This document shows, piece by piece, positions 12,850 to 24,600 of a DNA stretch of 64,000 bases (its first letter is position 1; each line of letters opens with the position of its first letter). Source of the stretch: Lactifluus volemus (lineage: Eukaryota > Basidiomycota > Agaricomycetes > Russulales > Russulaceae). The stretch covers positions 62,001 through 126,000 of the forward strand of contig WTXI01000014.1 in assembly GCA_022376515.1 (NCBI GenBank), read 5' to 3'. The notes beneath the pieces are model-generated. The model saw only the letters and a list, made by a program, of their open reading frames with translations. It was not told the origin of the DNA and did no database searches. The translations under genes were made by a program, and so were the position numbers.

Positions 12850-13870
12850 TTTCGGTAGTGTTACCATCACTGATCTTGTATCAATACCATCGCGTTGATT
12901 TGTCAATCTATGCTTATTTTCGACGAAACTGGTGACTCCGATAAGCCTCATCCGAAGTGAGAAGGTCCCCTACATCCCATCGTCACGTCCATCTGGACAC
13001 GAGTTGTTTTTCCGGGACGACTGGCTTGCCACAGTGTTCCCTGTTCTCGCCCGTTACAGTATCTTCGGCATTGCACGACGCAAGGGAGGTCATACTACCA
13101 CACAACACGAGAATTTCTAATATCAACTTTGCCCTGGGGTTTCTTCAGCGTCAGAAATCTTGCTGGTTCCCGGACGCCCTTCTCTCATTCATCACGTTGC
13201 TGTACGCTCGTGGTCTCCAATGTATTTTGCTCCTGTATGTTTCAATGCGAATTACGATCTTATTTGTAATACCTGAACATATCTGAACGCAAGTCCTCTC
13301 TCTGCCTGGTATTGCATACATTGCACCAAAACATGGTCTCATCGTCTGGTGGAGATTCGGGTTCAGGCTGGTGTCAACTCCCTCATTGGGCGAGAGCATG
13401 TTCCTTAGGTAAAAATATGTCCCCCGCTTGCAGTCGCCAGCTTGCTGGTGAGAAGACCTCCTCGTAAGTTACGATTATAACATTACGTTGGATGTGTAGA
13501 GTTCGATTAGCTCAGGGATCGAAAGCTTCTCTAGGAAACTTTGCAAGCCCAAGGTCTGTCGTATATACTGTCACTGAGCCAAAAGACGGTCACCGCGAAT
13601 GCCATGAATACGGACAAAAGCATAAAGTACTCGATGTTGTGGGCGGGGTTGAGCTATGAGAAAAGCGAATGAAAACAGAGCCAGGAGACATGCCAAAAAA
13701 TGTATGATTTTCGGCAATTTGCTTTAGATAATTATGTAACTGAATAACTATATCTTATCGTATTTGACTCATACCATTTGGGGTACTCACTGATCCGTGT
13801 TGCTAGACATTCAACCCACAACCTCACTCAGCCGCCACGCCAGGAAGAAACAAATATCAATTCCAAGAAA
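12850..13870. other. Intergenic region before SES1
   Basis: Open frames at 12932-13286 and 13151-13399 have no recognisable product or good splice context. The region holds the HSBP1 3' flank and the SES1 promoter. Confidence 0.4.
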
Positions 13871-15598
13871 ATGACATTAGACGTAACCACTTTCATCGAC
13901 AACAAAGGGGGGAACTCGCAGGAGATCCGCGAGTCGCAGCGCAAGCGTGGTCATTCGGTGGAAGTCGTGGATGAAGTCATTCAGATGTACCATGACTGGG
14001 TAAAGAGTACGTCGGTTAGCTTTAAAACACATGCACACTTTACAACGTGTCCTCTGACAGTTGACTTCGACGCCAATCAATTGAGTAAACAATCGAATGC
14101 ATTACAAAAGCAGATCGGTCTCAAGAAAAAGGCATGCACGGTCTATACAAGTGCAGCGCAAATTCCATTGACTTGTAGCAGGCAAAAGAGAATGCGGACG
14201 ATCTCCTCGCAGAGAAGAGGGCAATCGACGCACAGGTAGATGCAAAGCGAAAAGAAGCACGAGATGCCGAACTTGCTATGCGTCACAGAGCAGGCACGAT
14301 CGGCAACATCGTCAGCAAGGGCGTCCCCGTGAGCCAGACAGAGGTATTCTGGTCATGCGCGCATATCTCTCGCATCTTAACACTGTCCAGGATGACAACG
14401 CTACAATCAGGACATGGCACCCTGAAGGACCTAATGGCCAAGTGGTGAAGAGGACAGATATCTTGGCACACCATGAGGTTCTGCTCCGGCTAGACGCAAT
14501 GGATCTCGAGCGGGGTGCGCCTTCCATTTCCCCTGTTCAATCTGATAATTTATTTCTCAATGACATTTGCAGGGGCAAAGATTTCGGGTCATCGTGGCTA
14601 CTTCCTCACAAATGATGGTATCGACCTCAATCAGGCACTCATCTCGTACGGCCTTGACTTTCTGCGCAAGCGGGGGTACAAAAAGATTCAGCCTCCATTC
14701 ATGATGAACAAGGATGTCATGGGGAAGACTGCCCAACTAGACCAGTTTGACGAGGAACTCTACAAGGTGCAGCCTACCCCGGATTGTCGAATGCGCCTCC
14801 GTAACCCCCCTTGCGCACACAGGTCATTGGAAGCGATGACGAAAAGTACCTCATTGCTACTTCGGAGCAGCCCATATCGGCGTTCCACTCGGATGAGTGG
14901 TTCGAGAATCCCGAAAAACAGCTACCGATCAAGTACGCGGGCTATTCGACATGCTTCCGCAAGGAGGCTGGTTCGGCTGGCCGCGACATGTGGGGCATCT
15001 TTCGCGTGCATCAGTTCGAGAAGATCGAACAATTCTGCATTACCGAACCAGAAAAGTCCTGGGAAATGTTCGATTCGATGATCGCCGCCTCGGAGGAGTT
15101 CTACCAAAGCCTCGCGATACCATATCGTGTCGTCGCAATAGTTTCTGGCGCTTTGAACCTTGCGGCGTCGCAGAAATATGACCTCGAAGCATGGTTTCCC
15201 TTCCAGGGGGCATACAAGGAACTCGTTTCGTGCTCGAATTGCACAGATTATCGTACGTGTCTGTTGCCGTCCATCTTTCGGTGTCTATGCTAATGCTCCG
15301 CGACAGAGAGCCGAAAACTGGAGGTCCGTTGCGGTCTGAAGAGTAAAGAACAAACACGAAAAGTCTACGTGCATATGCTCAATGGCACACTCTGTGCTAC
15401 CGAGCGTGCATTGTGCTGTCTAGTCGAGAATTACCAAACTCCCGAAGTGCGTCCGCATGCACTCTAACAATTCCGCGCTACTGACATCGCCTGTAGGGCC
15501 TGCGAATCCCAGAGGTTCTTCGGCCGTATATGCAAGGCCGTGATTTTCTTCCCTGGGTGAAAGAATTACCCAAGAGTTTGCAACGCAAACAGGTTTGA
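13871..15598 (+). CDS. SES1: Cytosolic seryl-tRNA synthetase, 452 aa
   Basis: Eight exons: 13871-14006, 14061-14131, 14182-14343, 14391-14514, 14573-14766, 14823-15252, 15307-15446, 15497-15598. The phases sum to 453 codons, close to yeast Ses1 (462 aa). The N-terminal tRNA-binding coiled-coil arm spans roughly residues 35-110. It is followed by [19 protein letters not shown], the active-site region [13 protein letters not shown], the serine-site segment [13 protein letters not shown], class II motif 2 (CFRKEAG...[11 protein letters not shown]) and motif 3 ([17 protein letters not shown]). The enzyme charges tRNA-Ser and also primes selenocysteine tRNA where present. Intron 2 (14132-14181) begins with GC, not GT, and is required to keep the conserved reading frame. 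The family's C-terminal basic tail is short here (KSLQRKQV). Confidence 0.93.
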
Positions 15599-16150
15599 AG
15601 ACGATGGGATGAAGGGTTTAACGTGCAAGTGCCTGCTTAGAAGCCCATTTATTAATGTACTCCAGTTGCAACGCAGTTCCTTGCGTAGACTATAAGAATT
15701 CCGAGATCGCATCGAGATAAAATTTGTAATGTCGACAAGAATGCTGCATGGCAACGACAAGGCGAGGGTGTTATTCTCAGCTGCGATCAACGCTAGCCTC
15801 CAAGAGACAGTATGCTGAACGAAAGGGATGAACTCTCCCCGTTCTGTACGATTGTCATCTCAGAGCAACATGCTTGACAAGCAGTGCCAGAAACGAGCGC
15901 TCATGCAGAACGGGGAAAGAGCCACTTTCAAACAGCACAGTTTCTCCACGGAAAAAAAGAAGACGAGGGTATAGTTGAAGCCTAGGAAGAGTGCATTCAT
16001 GTAGATTCACGTCGAGTACTCCCGGCTGCTGCGCAAGGCGACTCGAAAATGACTATGTAAACCCCGCCGCTGAGTTTATAATTCCACGTGGCGATGACTC
16101 GTCGATGTGATGTGAGTGATCCACTGATCTTGCTCGGTTCCAGTTTGCTC
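15599..16150. other. Intergenic region between SES1 and THR4
   Basis: SES1 3' flank and THR4 promoter. No coding or RNA feature recognised. Confidence 0.4.
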
Positions 16151-18013
16151 ATGAAGTATTTTTCCACTCGTGGTGGGGATGATCTTCTTACTTTCGAAGA
16201 GGTCAATCGATTCTTCTTTTTGCTTAGTACACCGCGTTCTGAATATCCTCTGGCCTGCTTTAGGCCGTCTTGACCGGTCTTGCACCCAATGGCGGGTTGT
16301 ACATCCCCGAACGCATACCGTCTCTCCCCCAAAACTGGCAAGAGGAGTGGAGCTCGTATTCCTTTGTCGATCTTTCCGTTGCAGTGCTCTCTCTATACAT
16401 ATCACCTGACGAGCTTTCGCACGATGAGCTTCGCGCCCTCGTGAATCGATCTTACGACACATTCCGGCATCCCGACATCACACCTGTGGTGAAGCTCAAC
16501 GACAAGGAGTTTATCCTAGAGCTCTTTCATGGTCCCACCTTTGCGTTCAAAGATGTGGCACTGCAGCTCCTAGGCAACCTCTTTGAATTTTTCCTCTCAA
16601 GGAGAAACTCGCGCAAATCACCAGGGGAGCGGCCGGAAAGTCTGACTGTATTAGGTGCTACTAGCGGCGACACGGGGAGGTGCGTACTGCATATAAATGA
16701 TAGCGTCGATACTTGAGAACGCGTGGAGTGTAGTGCTGCTATCTACGGCTTAAGGGGAAAGAATAACGTCTCTATATTCATCTTACATCCCAAGGGTCGT
16801 GTTTCACCCGTGCAAGAGGCACAAATGACAACCGTCACAGACTCGAACGTGCACAACATTGCAGTGAGGGGCACATTTGATGCTTGCCAGGTATGTTCTG
16901 CGCGCCATTGAGGGAGATACGATTCGTTAAGTGTCATATTTCTCAAGGACATTGTAAAGGCGCTATTCGCGGACAAGCCTTTCAATGACAAGTATCACCT
17001 CGGCGCTGTCAATTCCATCAATTGGGCACGCATTCTTGCCCAAACAGTCTACTATTTCCTTGCCTACTTCCATGTCCGCAGACAAATCCCACATCCCGAG
17101 AGCTCCGAGATTCAATTCGTGGTCCCAACGGGGAATTTCGGTGATATTCTCGCTGGTTATTACGCGAAGCGTATGGGTCTTCCCATGGGGAAGCTTGTTA
17201 TTGCGACAAATTCCAATGACATCCTTACCCGGTTCTGGCACAGCGGACGCTACGAAAAAATAGACTCGACCCTTGGGAGCACCTCCGGAAAACAAGCCGA
17301 TGGGGGGGTGCAGGCGACGCTAAGTCCAGCAATGGATATTCTCGTGTCCAGCAACTTTGAGCGCCTTCTCTGGTATCTTGCGTACGAGTCATCTAATCCA
17401 GCTTCCGACAGCACGAGGCGCGCCACTGCTGGAGCAGTGGTAGATGACTGGACGAAAAGTTTGAAAAGCACCGGGCGCGTCGAAGTCCCTGTGGAGGTGC
17501 TGGAACTGGCGAGGCGGGACTTCTTGGCTGAGCGTGTATCGGACGATCAGGTACGTTATCTAGGTGTGTCCTCAAGTGAAAAACTTTGATAGTGACCCTG
17601 CTTCAGACGCTTCAAACGATAAAACAATTTTTCATTGGAACTCCGTCATACATAGCAGATCCTCATACAGCCGTGGGGCTCTCTGTCGCACGGATTATTT
17701 CTGCCAAAAAGTGAGGTCTATCTAAGAGGTAGCGTCCCATACGTATGCTGAGTTTTGCTTCGCCAGCACGCCGTCGATCGTTCAGGTCGTGCTTTCTACT
17801 GCCCACCCTGCAAAATTCTCTGAGGCTGTCACCAAAGCACTCTCCGCGTCGCAGGGCTTTGACTTTGATCGGGACTTGCTTCCACAAGAATTTCGCGGGT
17901 TGTTAGAAAAAGAGAGGAGAGTCATTGACGTAGACGAACCAAGCGACGATCTAGTAAAGAAGGTGATTGAAAGCAAAGTAGGGTCTGCAGATCCCGGAGT
18001 TAGGGATGTCTGA
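16151..18013 (+). CDS. THR4: Threonine synthase, 525 aa
   Basis: Exons 16151-16201, 16264-16679, 16734-16890, 16948-17550, 17607-17710 and 17767-18013 join in phase to 526 codons, matching fungal Thr4 (about 514 aa). The start MKYFSTRGG is the family's usual opening. The PLP lysine lies in HGPTFAFKDVALQLL, the phosphate-binding loop is near VLGATSGDTGSAA, and the fold II core shows PTGNFGDILAGYYAKRMGLP. The enzyme converts O-phosphohomoserine to threonine, the last step of threonine synthesis, in the cytosol. It is transcribed in the same direction as SES1, and its stop lies 63 bp from the stop of the convergent 302-aa gene. Confidence 0.94.
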
Positions 18014-18076
18014 AGCAGTATCACCAACGGAATCCTGGAGAAGTTGTATATAATAGGGGACGTACGACTCTGACGT

Positions 18077-19101
18077 TCAATTATCCGGATCTTCATCGTC
18101 AGGCAGCACTGATTGGTACTGTTGTGCCACCTCCCTCCATTCTTGGACTACGGCGGCCAAGTCAGGGCCGCGTAGCACCACCCTTCGACCCGTCTTCATG
18201 CGAGCTTCTATACCCAGGACGAAGAGGGCTTCGTCAAAGCGCGCCAAACTCTTCTGCGCCCTCTGCGCTTCCTTGGGAACAGTCGCCTTGAGAAATATAA
18301 GCACGGAATCGATGCTTTCTGCCTCTTTCCCTTCGTTGACTTCTGCATCGGAGGGTTAATCCATTCCGTTTCTCAACGGGAAATGTTCAAGGGACGCACC
18401 TGATGCGTCGGCGCAAAAAGCAGCAGCCGCTTTCCAAAGTGCGGATGCGGCGCACGCGATGGTGCTCGCCCCTGGCCCAACTGAGTGTAGAAAGGGAGAG
18501 ACGATCGACCCAAGTGCGAATATACTAGCGAGTGCGTTGAACAGATACTTCAACCAGCCCAAGATTCGCCTCGCCGTCGACGTTTTCTTTCCCACCTCCA
18601 TCTTCTCTAAAGCGGAAACGAACGAACGCAGGTTACCCTGCATCTGCGTGACGTGCTTCGAAAGCGAGCGGGAGGCTTGGCTGATATCGTTGGCGAGCCT
18701 TGTCGTATCTGTTCCATACTTCAAACCCTTGAGCCACGACTTTGACGCGTTGTCGATCCGTTGGGCAGTCACGTACGCGAATTGCGCGTGGCAGAGGAGA
18801 ATCTCGTCCGTTGCCCTCGAACACCAGCTTACATCTTCCTTGAGAAGGTCGAGGTGATGTCTCAATGCTAACTCTCGTTCCTCGGGTTTGTGCTTGGAGG
18901 AACTCGGTACTCTGTTAAATTCTGTTATCAGATGGCACGTGACCGAAGAAGCGGGGGTTTAACTGCACACTTGTCCAGCTGAGTTGCCCAGCCATCGAAG
19001 ATTTTCGAACATATTCGGATGTCATACACGGCGCCGAGGATCAATTGAACATATGCAGGGTCAGGTCGCAGTTGCTCAACTGGAACACCCAAGGGGGGCA
19101 T
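18077..19101 (-). CDS. Uncharacterised 302-aa protein with one hydrophobic stretch
   Basis: Three exons on the minus strand (19101-18971, 18911-18400, 18342-18077) give a clean frame of 303 codons. The first half is helical and amphipathic (LDLLKEDVSWCSRATDEILL; QASRSLSKHVTQMQGNLRSF). A hydrophobic segment follows around residues 170-215 (LKYLFNALASIFALGSIVSPF ... STIACAASALWKAAAAF), then a charged C-terminal domain (KSLARFDEALFVLGIEARMKTGRR) ending in an acidic tail DDEDPDN. I do not recognise the family. The hydrophobic stretch could be one or two membrane segments or the core of a helical bundle. It is convergent with THR4. Confidence 0.72.
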
Positions 19102-19879
19102 TGTCCAGTTTAGGAAGCGCTTAAATGGTGATTTCCCAGGTACGTATCTTCCTCACTGGCTTTTGAGATATGCGAAGACAAGCCGGGAATTAATGTGCTT
19201 ACGGGGGAGGGCTATCTGACATTTGGAAGAGAAAGGGGGGAGAGGAAGGGAAGTATGGGATCCAACCGTGAGGTCGAATTATGATACGGGGCCGGGCATG
19301 TTCAAGTTGGGCTAGTAAACTTTAGTCGATAGCTAGTACCACGAGGCTCAAGCATGTAAGAAGATAGGAGCTTTTCTGCTTTTGATGAGACGTGATTGCT
19401 GTCTAGACTCAACATGTGCTTTGACTTGTGATTAAAACCTATCACAGGACCTCTTGTCCGGCTACAAGGAAATTAAAAGTCGTGTGACTTGCAGAAATGG
19501 TGAGGTCATGTTGGCGCCGAATCCGCGTATGGCACGTCACGAGAATGAATGCACGTGGTTCCGTGAAGAGCTCTTGTATGGGTTCACAAATGTAACATTC
19601 TTTCACCCACGTGTCGATGTGAAAGACAACTGTGTTGTGACAAGGCCCCCAGGCCGACGAAGAACAAAGCTTTTTAGATAAAGTTCATCTCGATGGCCTA
19701 GACAGCATCGACTCGGTGTAAGTTAGTGTCATCGGAATCGAAGCTCTGGGCCGCCGATAGTCGAACACCCTCATGATACTGTTCGCAGCCATTAAAAGAA
19801 GGTGAGGCGGTGAAAAGTGAAGACTGACACATGCGGTGTAAACTGAAATTGTCACTCAGTCCTTGGCTTCCTTCTCCCA

Positions 19880-20440
19880 CTTATCGGCGACGTCTACCAG
19901 CTTCTCCGAGGGACGGTTTACGTACCCAAGTTACTTAAGGGAGTGAAGGAGCCATGGGAAAACAGATTCGAACGCTTCCTCTTGGCGCGTCCGCCCCCAA
20001 ACCACAAGATAAAGCTCCAGTTTAGAACTTGAGATCTGGACCTCACTGGCGGTTGTCGTTCTCTGTGCGACAGATTCATCTGCATCAGTGAAATGGGAAG
20101 ATACGTGGAAAGTGGGATCAACTGATACTGTGTGTGCAGAGCGGTGGTAGTAAGTTTTACCGCTCTGCACGCACAGAGTCCTAGGAGAGGGAAACCACGA
20201 TACGCACTGGCAGGCAGGGGGAAATGTCCACGTAGGATCAGCACTCAGCGCTGAGCGCTCGAGGCGACGATGGCGATTTATACGCTTTCGCGCTGATCCT
20301 CTTATTTCCTTCACAATTTCCAAAGTTAAGTCCAAGGTCGCCAAATTGTGGGACACGAGATCCACACGTAGCGATCTCACTCGGTGAGATTTGTCGCTAA
20401 CATCGTCTAATGTGATGATCCATCACGATTCTACATCAGT
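19880..20440 (-). CDS. Possible small multi-exon gene, unresolved
   Basis: Three fragments on the minus strand look coding but lie in different frames. One reads TLDDVSDKSHRVRSLRVDLV...LEIVKEIRG (about 20420-20290). One reads ESVAQRTTTASEVQISSSKL...LELYLVVWG (about 20090-19970). The last ends VNRPSEKLVDVADKWEKE (about 19920-19860). Candidate introns exist (for example GTGCGTATCG...CTCCTAG near 20200 and GTATCAGTTG...GATGCAG near 20130), but I could not make all phases agree. I do not recognise the product. A decayed gene or base-calling errors would both explain the mismatch. Confidence 0.3.
20134..20170. repeat. Perfect 12-bp inverted repeat
   Basis: GTGCAGAGCGGT (20134-20145) and ACCGCTCTGCAC (20159-20170) are exact reverse complements separated by 13 nt. 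Pairing extends a little further with mismatches. Confidence 0.7.
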
Positions 20441-21688
20441 GTCATGCAACAGTATAACACACCTCGACTCCGATAGCGATAGTCTAGAATCCCTTAGATG
20501 TCGCCAATGCTAAATTAGGTACTTGCTCTTGAAAACTTCCCCTGAGGATCGATCTCACGAGCTTTGGCCGGTCCAAGGATAAAAGGTGTCGCGGCGGGCG
20601 TCTGCCAGTGCCAGTGACCGGGGGCGCGAAAGCAAAACGTGCCATTCGAATCGATTGTGGTGATTGGTTTTCAAATTATAGTTTTGAGGCTGGCGTCGCT
20701 GGCATTGGAACAATTCAGTAAATGACCTGAGTAGGACAACCATTCATCGGAGACGTAGGCTGAGTAGAAGAAGAGGTGATATTACAGCACGTCGCGGCAT
20801 CCTGATGCGTGCAGAGGCTCTTGCCCTGCCCACTGACTTCTAAAACCGCCACTGAAGCCCTTTCAGATCACACGCCACCGGTGAACTTTACAATAACACA
20901 TTCGATGCCATAAGGTCATTCTGGAAACACTCGTTCAAATCTGTGCCCCTAGATATTGTGAATCGGGGCAGACCTATGTGATGGCAAGTAATTTTACCAT
21001 TTTCTGATCGGTACACCTCATACAAGGGCAAACACAGAAGGAGGTCGTGAGAGGAACTTGAAGACCAAACAAGGGGCTAAAATAAGCGACCCAAACATTT
21101 ATTATGCACTGGTACTGGCCCCGCAGAGTGACCGGTGAGCGAGAGGCAAGGTAAACGATAGAAAGGAGTGGTCCCATTCAATGCTTATGCCTCGCTGAAG
21201 CGCAACCCGAGTTTGTTCCAATGTAGTTAGTAGTTCTATATGGCAACTGACAGACGGCTCTTGGAGTCATGTCGCTTGTACAGATAGGAGCGGCGTCCGT
21301 TCAGTAATTTGTGCACGCAACAAGTGCAATGCCCTTACCAGGCACGTGAATTCACAGGACCCACGACCCTGAAGACGGATCAATCAACCTGTGAGAAATG
21401 CAAATACAACAAGTTCAAAGAACGTAAAGATGAATTGACTATACAATACTATTGCTGGCGAACTTAAGTTACCTGGACGGGCGCAAATATTATCAGTGAT
21501 AATCGAAATAATTGATGGCCCAATGCGAATGAATGAAAATGAAACGGCAGTGTGGGCACGGGCACGATGACGCAAAGCCACATGTTTCGTAACTTACACA
21601 TGGTCCGTGATTACATAATTTGTGTGCACCCGTGTGAACGGAAGGGGTGTCTCCCGAGTGGTGAGCCAAGTGAACAAAGTCGATAATC

Positions 21689-24600
21689 ATGTCAGATTCT
21701 GGGTCTACGCACGGCCCTCGACGCTCACAACGTGAAAGGAAACAGGTAACACACTTTACATCGGGTCCGTCTTATTCAATTTTATTCTCTCTCTATGGCA
21801 CTTCCTTATCCACAAACTCGGTCTCTCCAGTTTCCTTTCAGAAGAGAAAGCGGGATGAGGTTGATAGCAATACAGGTGACGATGAACACGTAGAACGACA
21901 TCTTTCCGATCTAGACGATGTCCCGTCTCCCGATGAAAACGAACAAGACGATCACGGTGCGCAAAAACCTAGGGGCAAGCCTCCTGGTCCAACCAAGAAG
22001 AAAACAAAGTCGAAAGCACCCAAACGTACGCGTGTCACCAAGCCCGGAGAGTCTAGGGAGCCCTCCAGTCGCAAGCCTAAAAAGCATCAGACCAATGGCG
22101 ACGCGTCAATCGCGAATAAAATCCCCCAAGACTTCAAAATCAACACGGACAACGCGCTCTTCAGTGCGTGTTGATAGTTACTTCCATTCTGCCCCCTTTA
22201 CTCATGTTCCTGTTAAAGATGCCATCATGAACCCATCGGCCGCTCTTCAATCGACTGTAGAAGATTTCCTAGATTCACTAAAGGAAACCCCTGGGGCGGC
22301 TCAGGCCGAGCTCGTGAACTGCGTCCTCCGTGCTTGTGGCTGCAATGACACTGTGAATGAAGACGAGGCGGTCGACTATGATGGAGTAGTCGATGCCCTA
22401 GATAACTTTACCGAAGCATTGAAACAGGTACGTCGAACGAGCTACGTCTATTTCCAACTCACCCCCTTTCGTTTCTCAGGATGACTCGCCCTTATACCCT
22501 CTAACATCGAGGTTGCCCATATTCAAGAAGTTTCGCAAATCCCTCTCCGAATTCATCGAACGTCTCGTCGTTTCTGCCGCTGAACTCGGTTTACTGTACA
22601 CGACGGACTTGATCGCGACCATCCAGACCTGGATTACCTGCATGTCATCCTCACAGCTGAGGAGCTTTCGACATACTGCTACCGTTGTTGCCTTGGAAAT
22701 TCTAACAGCTTTGTGCGATGTTGCCGCTGCCGTGGAAAAGGAGGCCGACGTTCTGGACAGGCAAAGGGCCGCAGAGAAGAAACGCAAGGCGGGGAATAAG
22801 ACCAAAACAACCACAGGTCGAGAGAAGGAGCTGGAAGGCAAAGCAACCGAGGTGCGCGAGCGCAAGGCTAGCTTGGCCGAGTTCCTGAAGGAGCTCGTGG
22901 ACAGGTACGTGGCCGCTCATGTTGATTGTACTTCCCACCCAAGCAAGTTTTTCCCCAGTGTCTTCGTGAATCGTTATCGTGACTTGGATCCAGCTATCCG
23001 TGCCGAGTGCGTTCATTCCATAGGACTGTGGTTCAAGAAATATCCTGGACACTTCCTCGATGGCACATACCTCCGTTACGTTGGTTGGGTTCTCTCGGAC
23101 GCGAACACTCTTGTCCGTCTCGAGGCCGTCAAATCGCTCTCCGGCGTTTACGAGAACTCCGACTACATTGCGTCCTTACAGACCTTCACTGAACGCTTTA
23201 AACCGCGTCTCGTGGAGATGGCGATGCGTGATACGGAGCTTGCTGTGCGCGTTGCGGTCATCAATGTCCTCGGCGCTATTGATGGGCATCAATTACTCGA
23301 GGACGAGCAACGCGAAGAGCTGTGTATGCTTGTCTTTGATGAGGATGCCAAAGTTCGCAAGGCTGTCAGCGAGTTTGTTATGGGCGTTTGGTCTGAGCTC
23401 GTTGAAGAGCAACTCGCAGGCGGGAAGGTGGGAAAGCAGGAGCGCACACGCGCGGGTATCAAGGCACTCGGCAAACTACTCGTGCGCCTCGCGAAGCCTG
23501 TAGGCAAGAAGGCTGCCGTCGCTGAAGACGATGAGGAATCCCTCAATGGCGTTGCTTCTAGTCCTGCGTTAAGACGGGTGCGTGAGGTTGCCGCGCTTGT
23601 CGGTGCGGAGCAGCGAGGAAGGATTGCGCTCGCCGTTGAAGCTCTCTGGAATGACGTTGAACCGTCAGCGACTGGGAGACATTGCTAGATGTTTTACTAC
23701 TGGACCATTCAATCGAGACCGAAGCCATCCAGGAGTCCCGAGGCCGGAGGTCGAAGAGCAACAAAGCAAGTACTGATTCGGCAGGAGGCGAGGTATGGCG
23801 TCTCGAAGAAGTTGAGGAAGCTGTCCTCCTGGAGGTCTTTGTCGGCTCTCTAAGGAAGGCAAAGGTTCACGCGGCGAGCGCAAAGAAGGCACGTGCTCCT
23901 ACCGTTGTGTCCCCAGAACATTAGTTCACATGTTACCCTCGCAGGGAGAAGAGGAGCCGTTGTTTCGGACATAACGCGCGCTTTGATAAAAAGCCTCCCC
24001 CGATTGTTCGCTAAGCATCAAACAGACGAGGCGCGCATTGCGGTAGTTCTCTCGATACCGCTGCTGATGAACCTTGACCTCTACCTGGAGATGAGGATGA
24101 CAGCGGTCGGTCGTGTGATCTGTTCCTCATCCATACAACTGATCTGTCCTCCAGGCCTACGCCAGTCTGTGGGATGATATCGCGAAGCAGTTCACTTCCC
24201 ACTCGTCGCCAGTCGTTCTTTCGCACGCTGTGGCGGCCATCCGCCACCTTATGGATGCAACAAGCCTGTCTAATACGAACAGCACAAAGATCCTCGAGAT
24301 AGAGGACCAGCTTGCCACATCGTTGCGCGATGCCGTTGCGGGCCGCGATGAACTCGAGATTGCGTCATTTACGGAGGACGAGGTGCTCTTACTCGGAGCG
24401 ATTTGCGCACGTCTTCTATGTTGGCGGGTGCGCGGGACATGTCATCGTGGATGGAGGAAGATGAAGGTGGCAAACAAAGCAGCGCGTGGGACATTGTCTT
24501 CGCTCTTCTGGACCGAGGTAGACTTGGGTACAAGGAAGAGGAAACGGTGCGTACGAAGGCATCTTTAAACAAACTAGCTGATATTCGGGTAGATGATTGA

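Larger units (their letters stand above)
19102..21688. other. Mostly non-coding region with one unresolved minus-strand locus
   Basis: Only the 19860-20450 stretch has coding character (separate entry). The rest (19102-19860, 20450-21688) shows short open frames without family resemblance. The last few hundred bases are the promoter of the SCC3 gene. Confidence 0.4.

Noticed and set aside
23885..23950. GC donor (AAG/GCACGT) for SCC3 intron 5
   Set aside because: It leads to an early stop, while the GT donor four bases further (23893) keeps the frame into DITRALIKSL.
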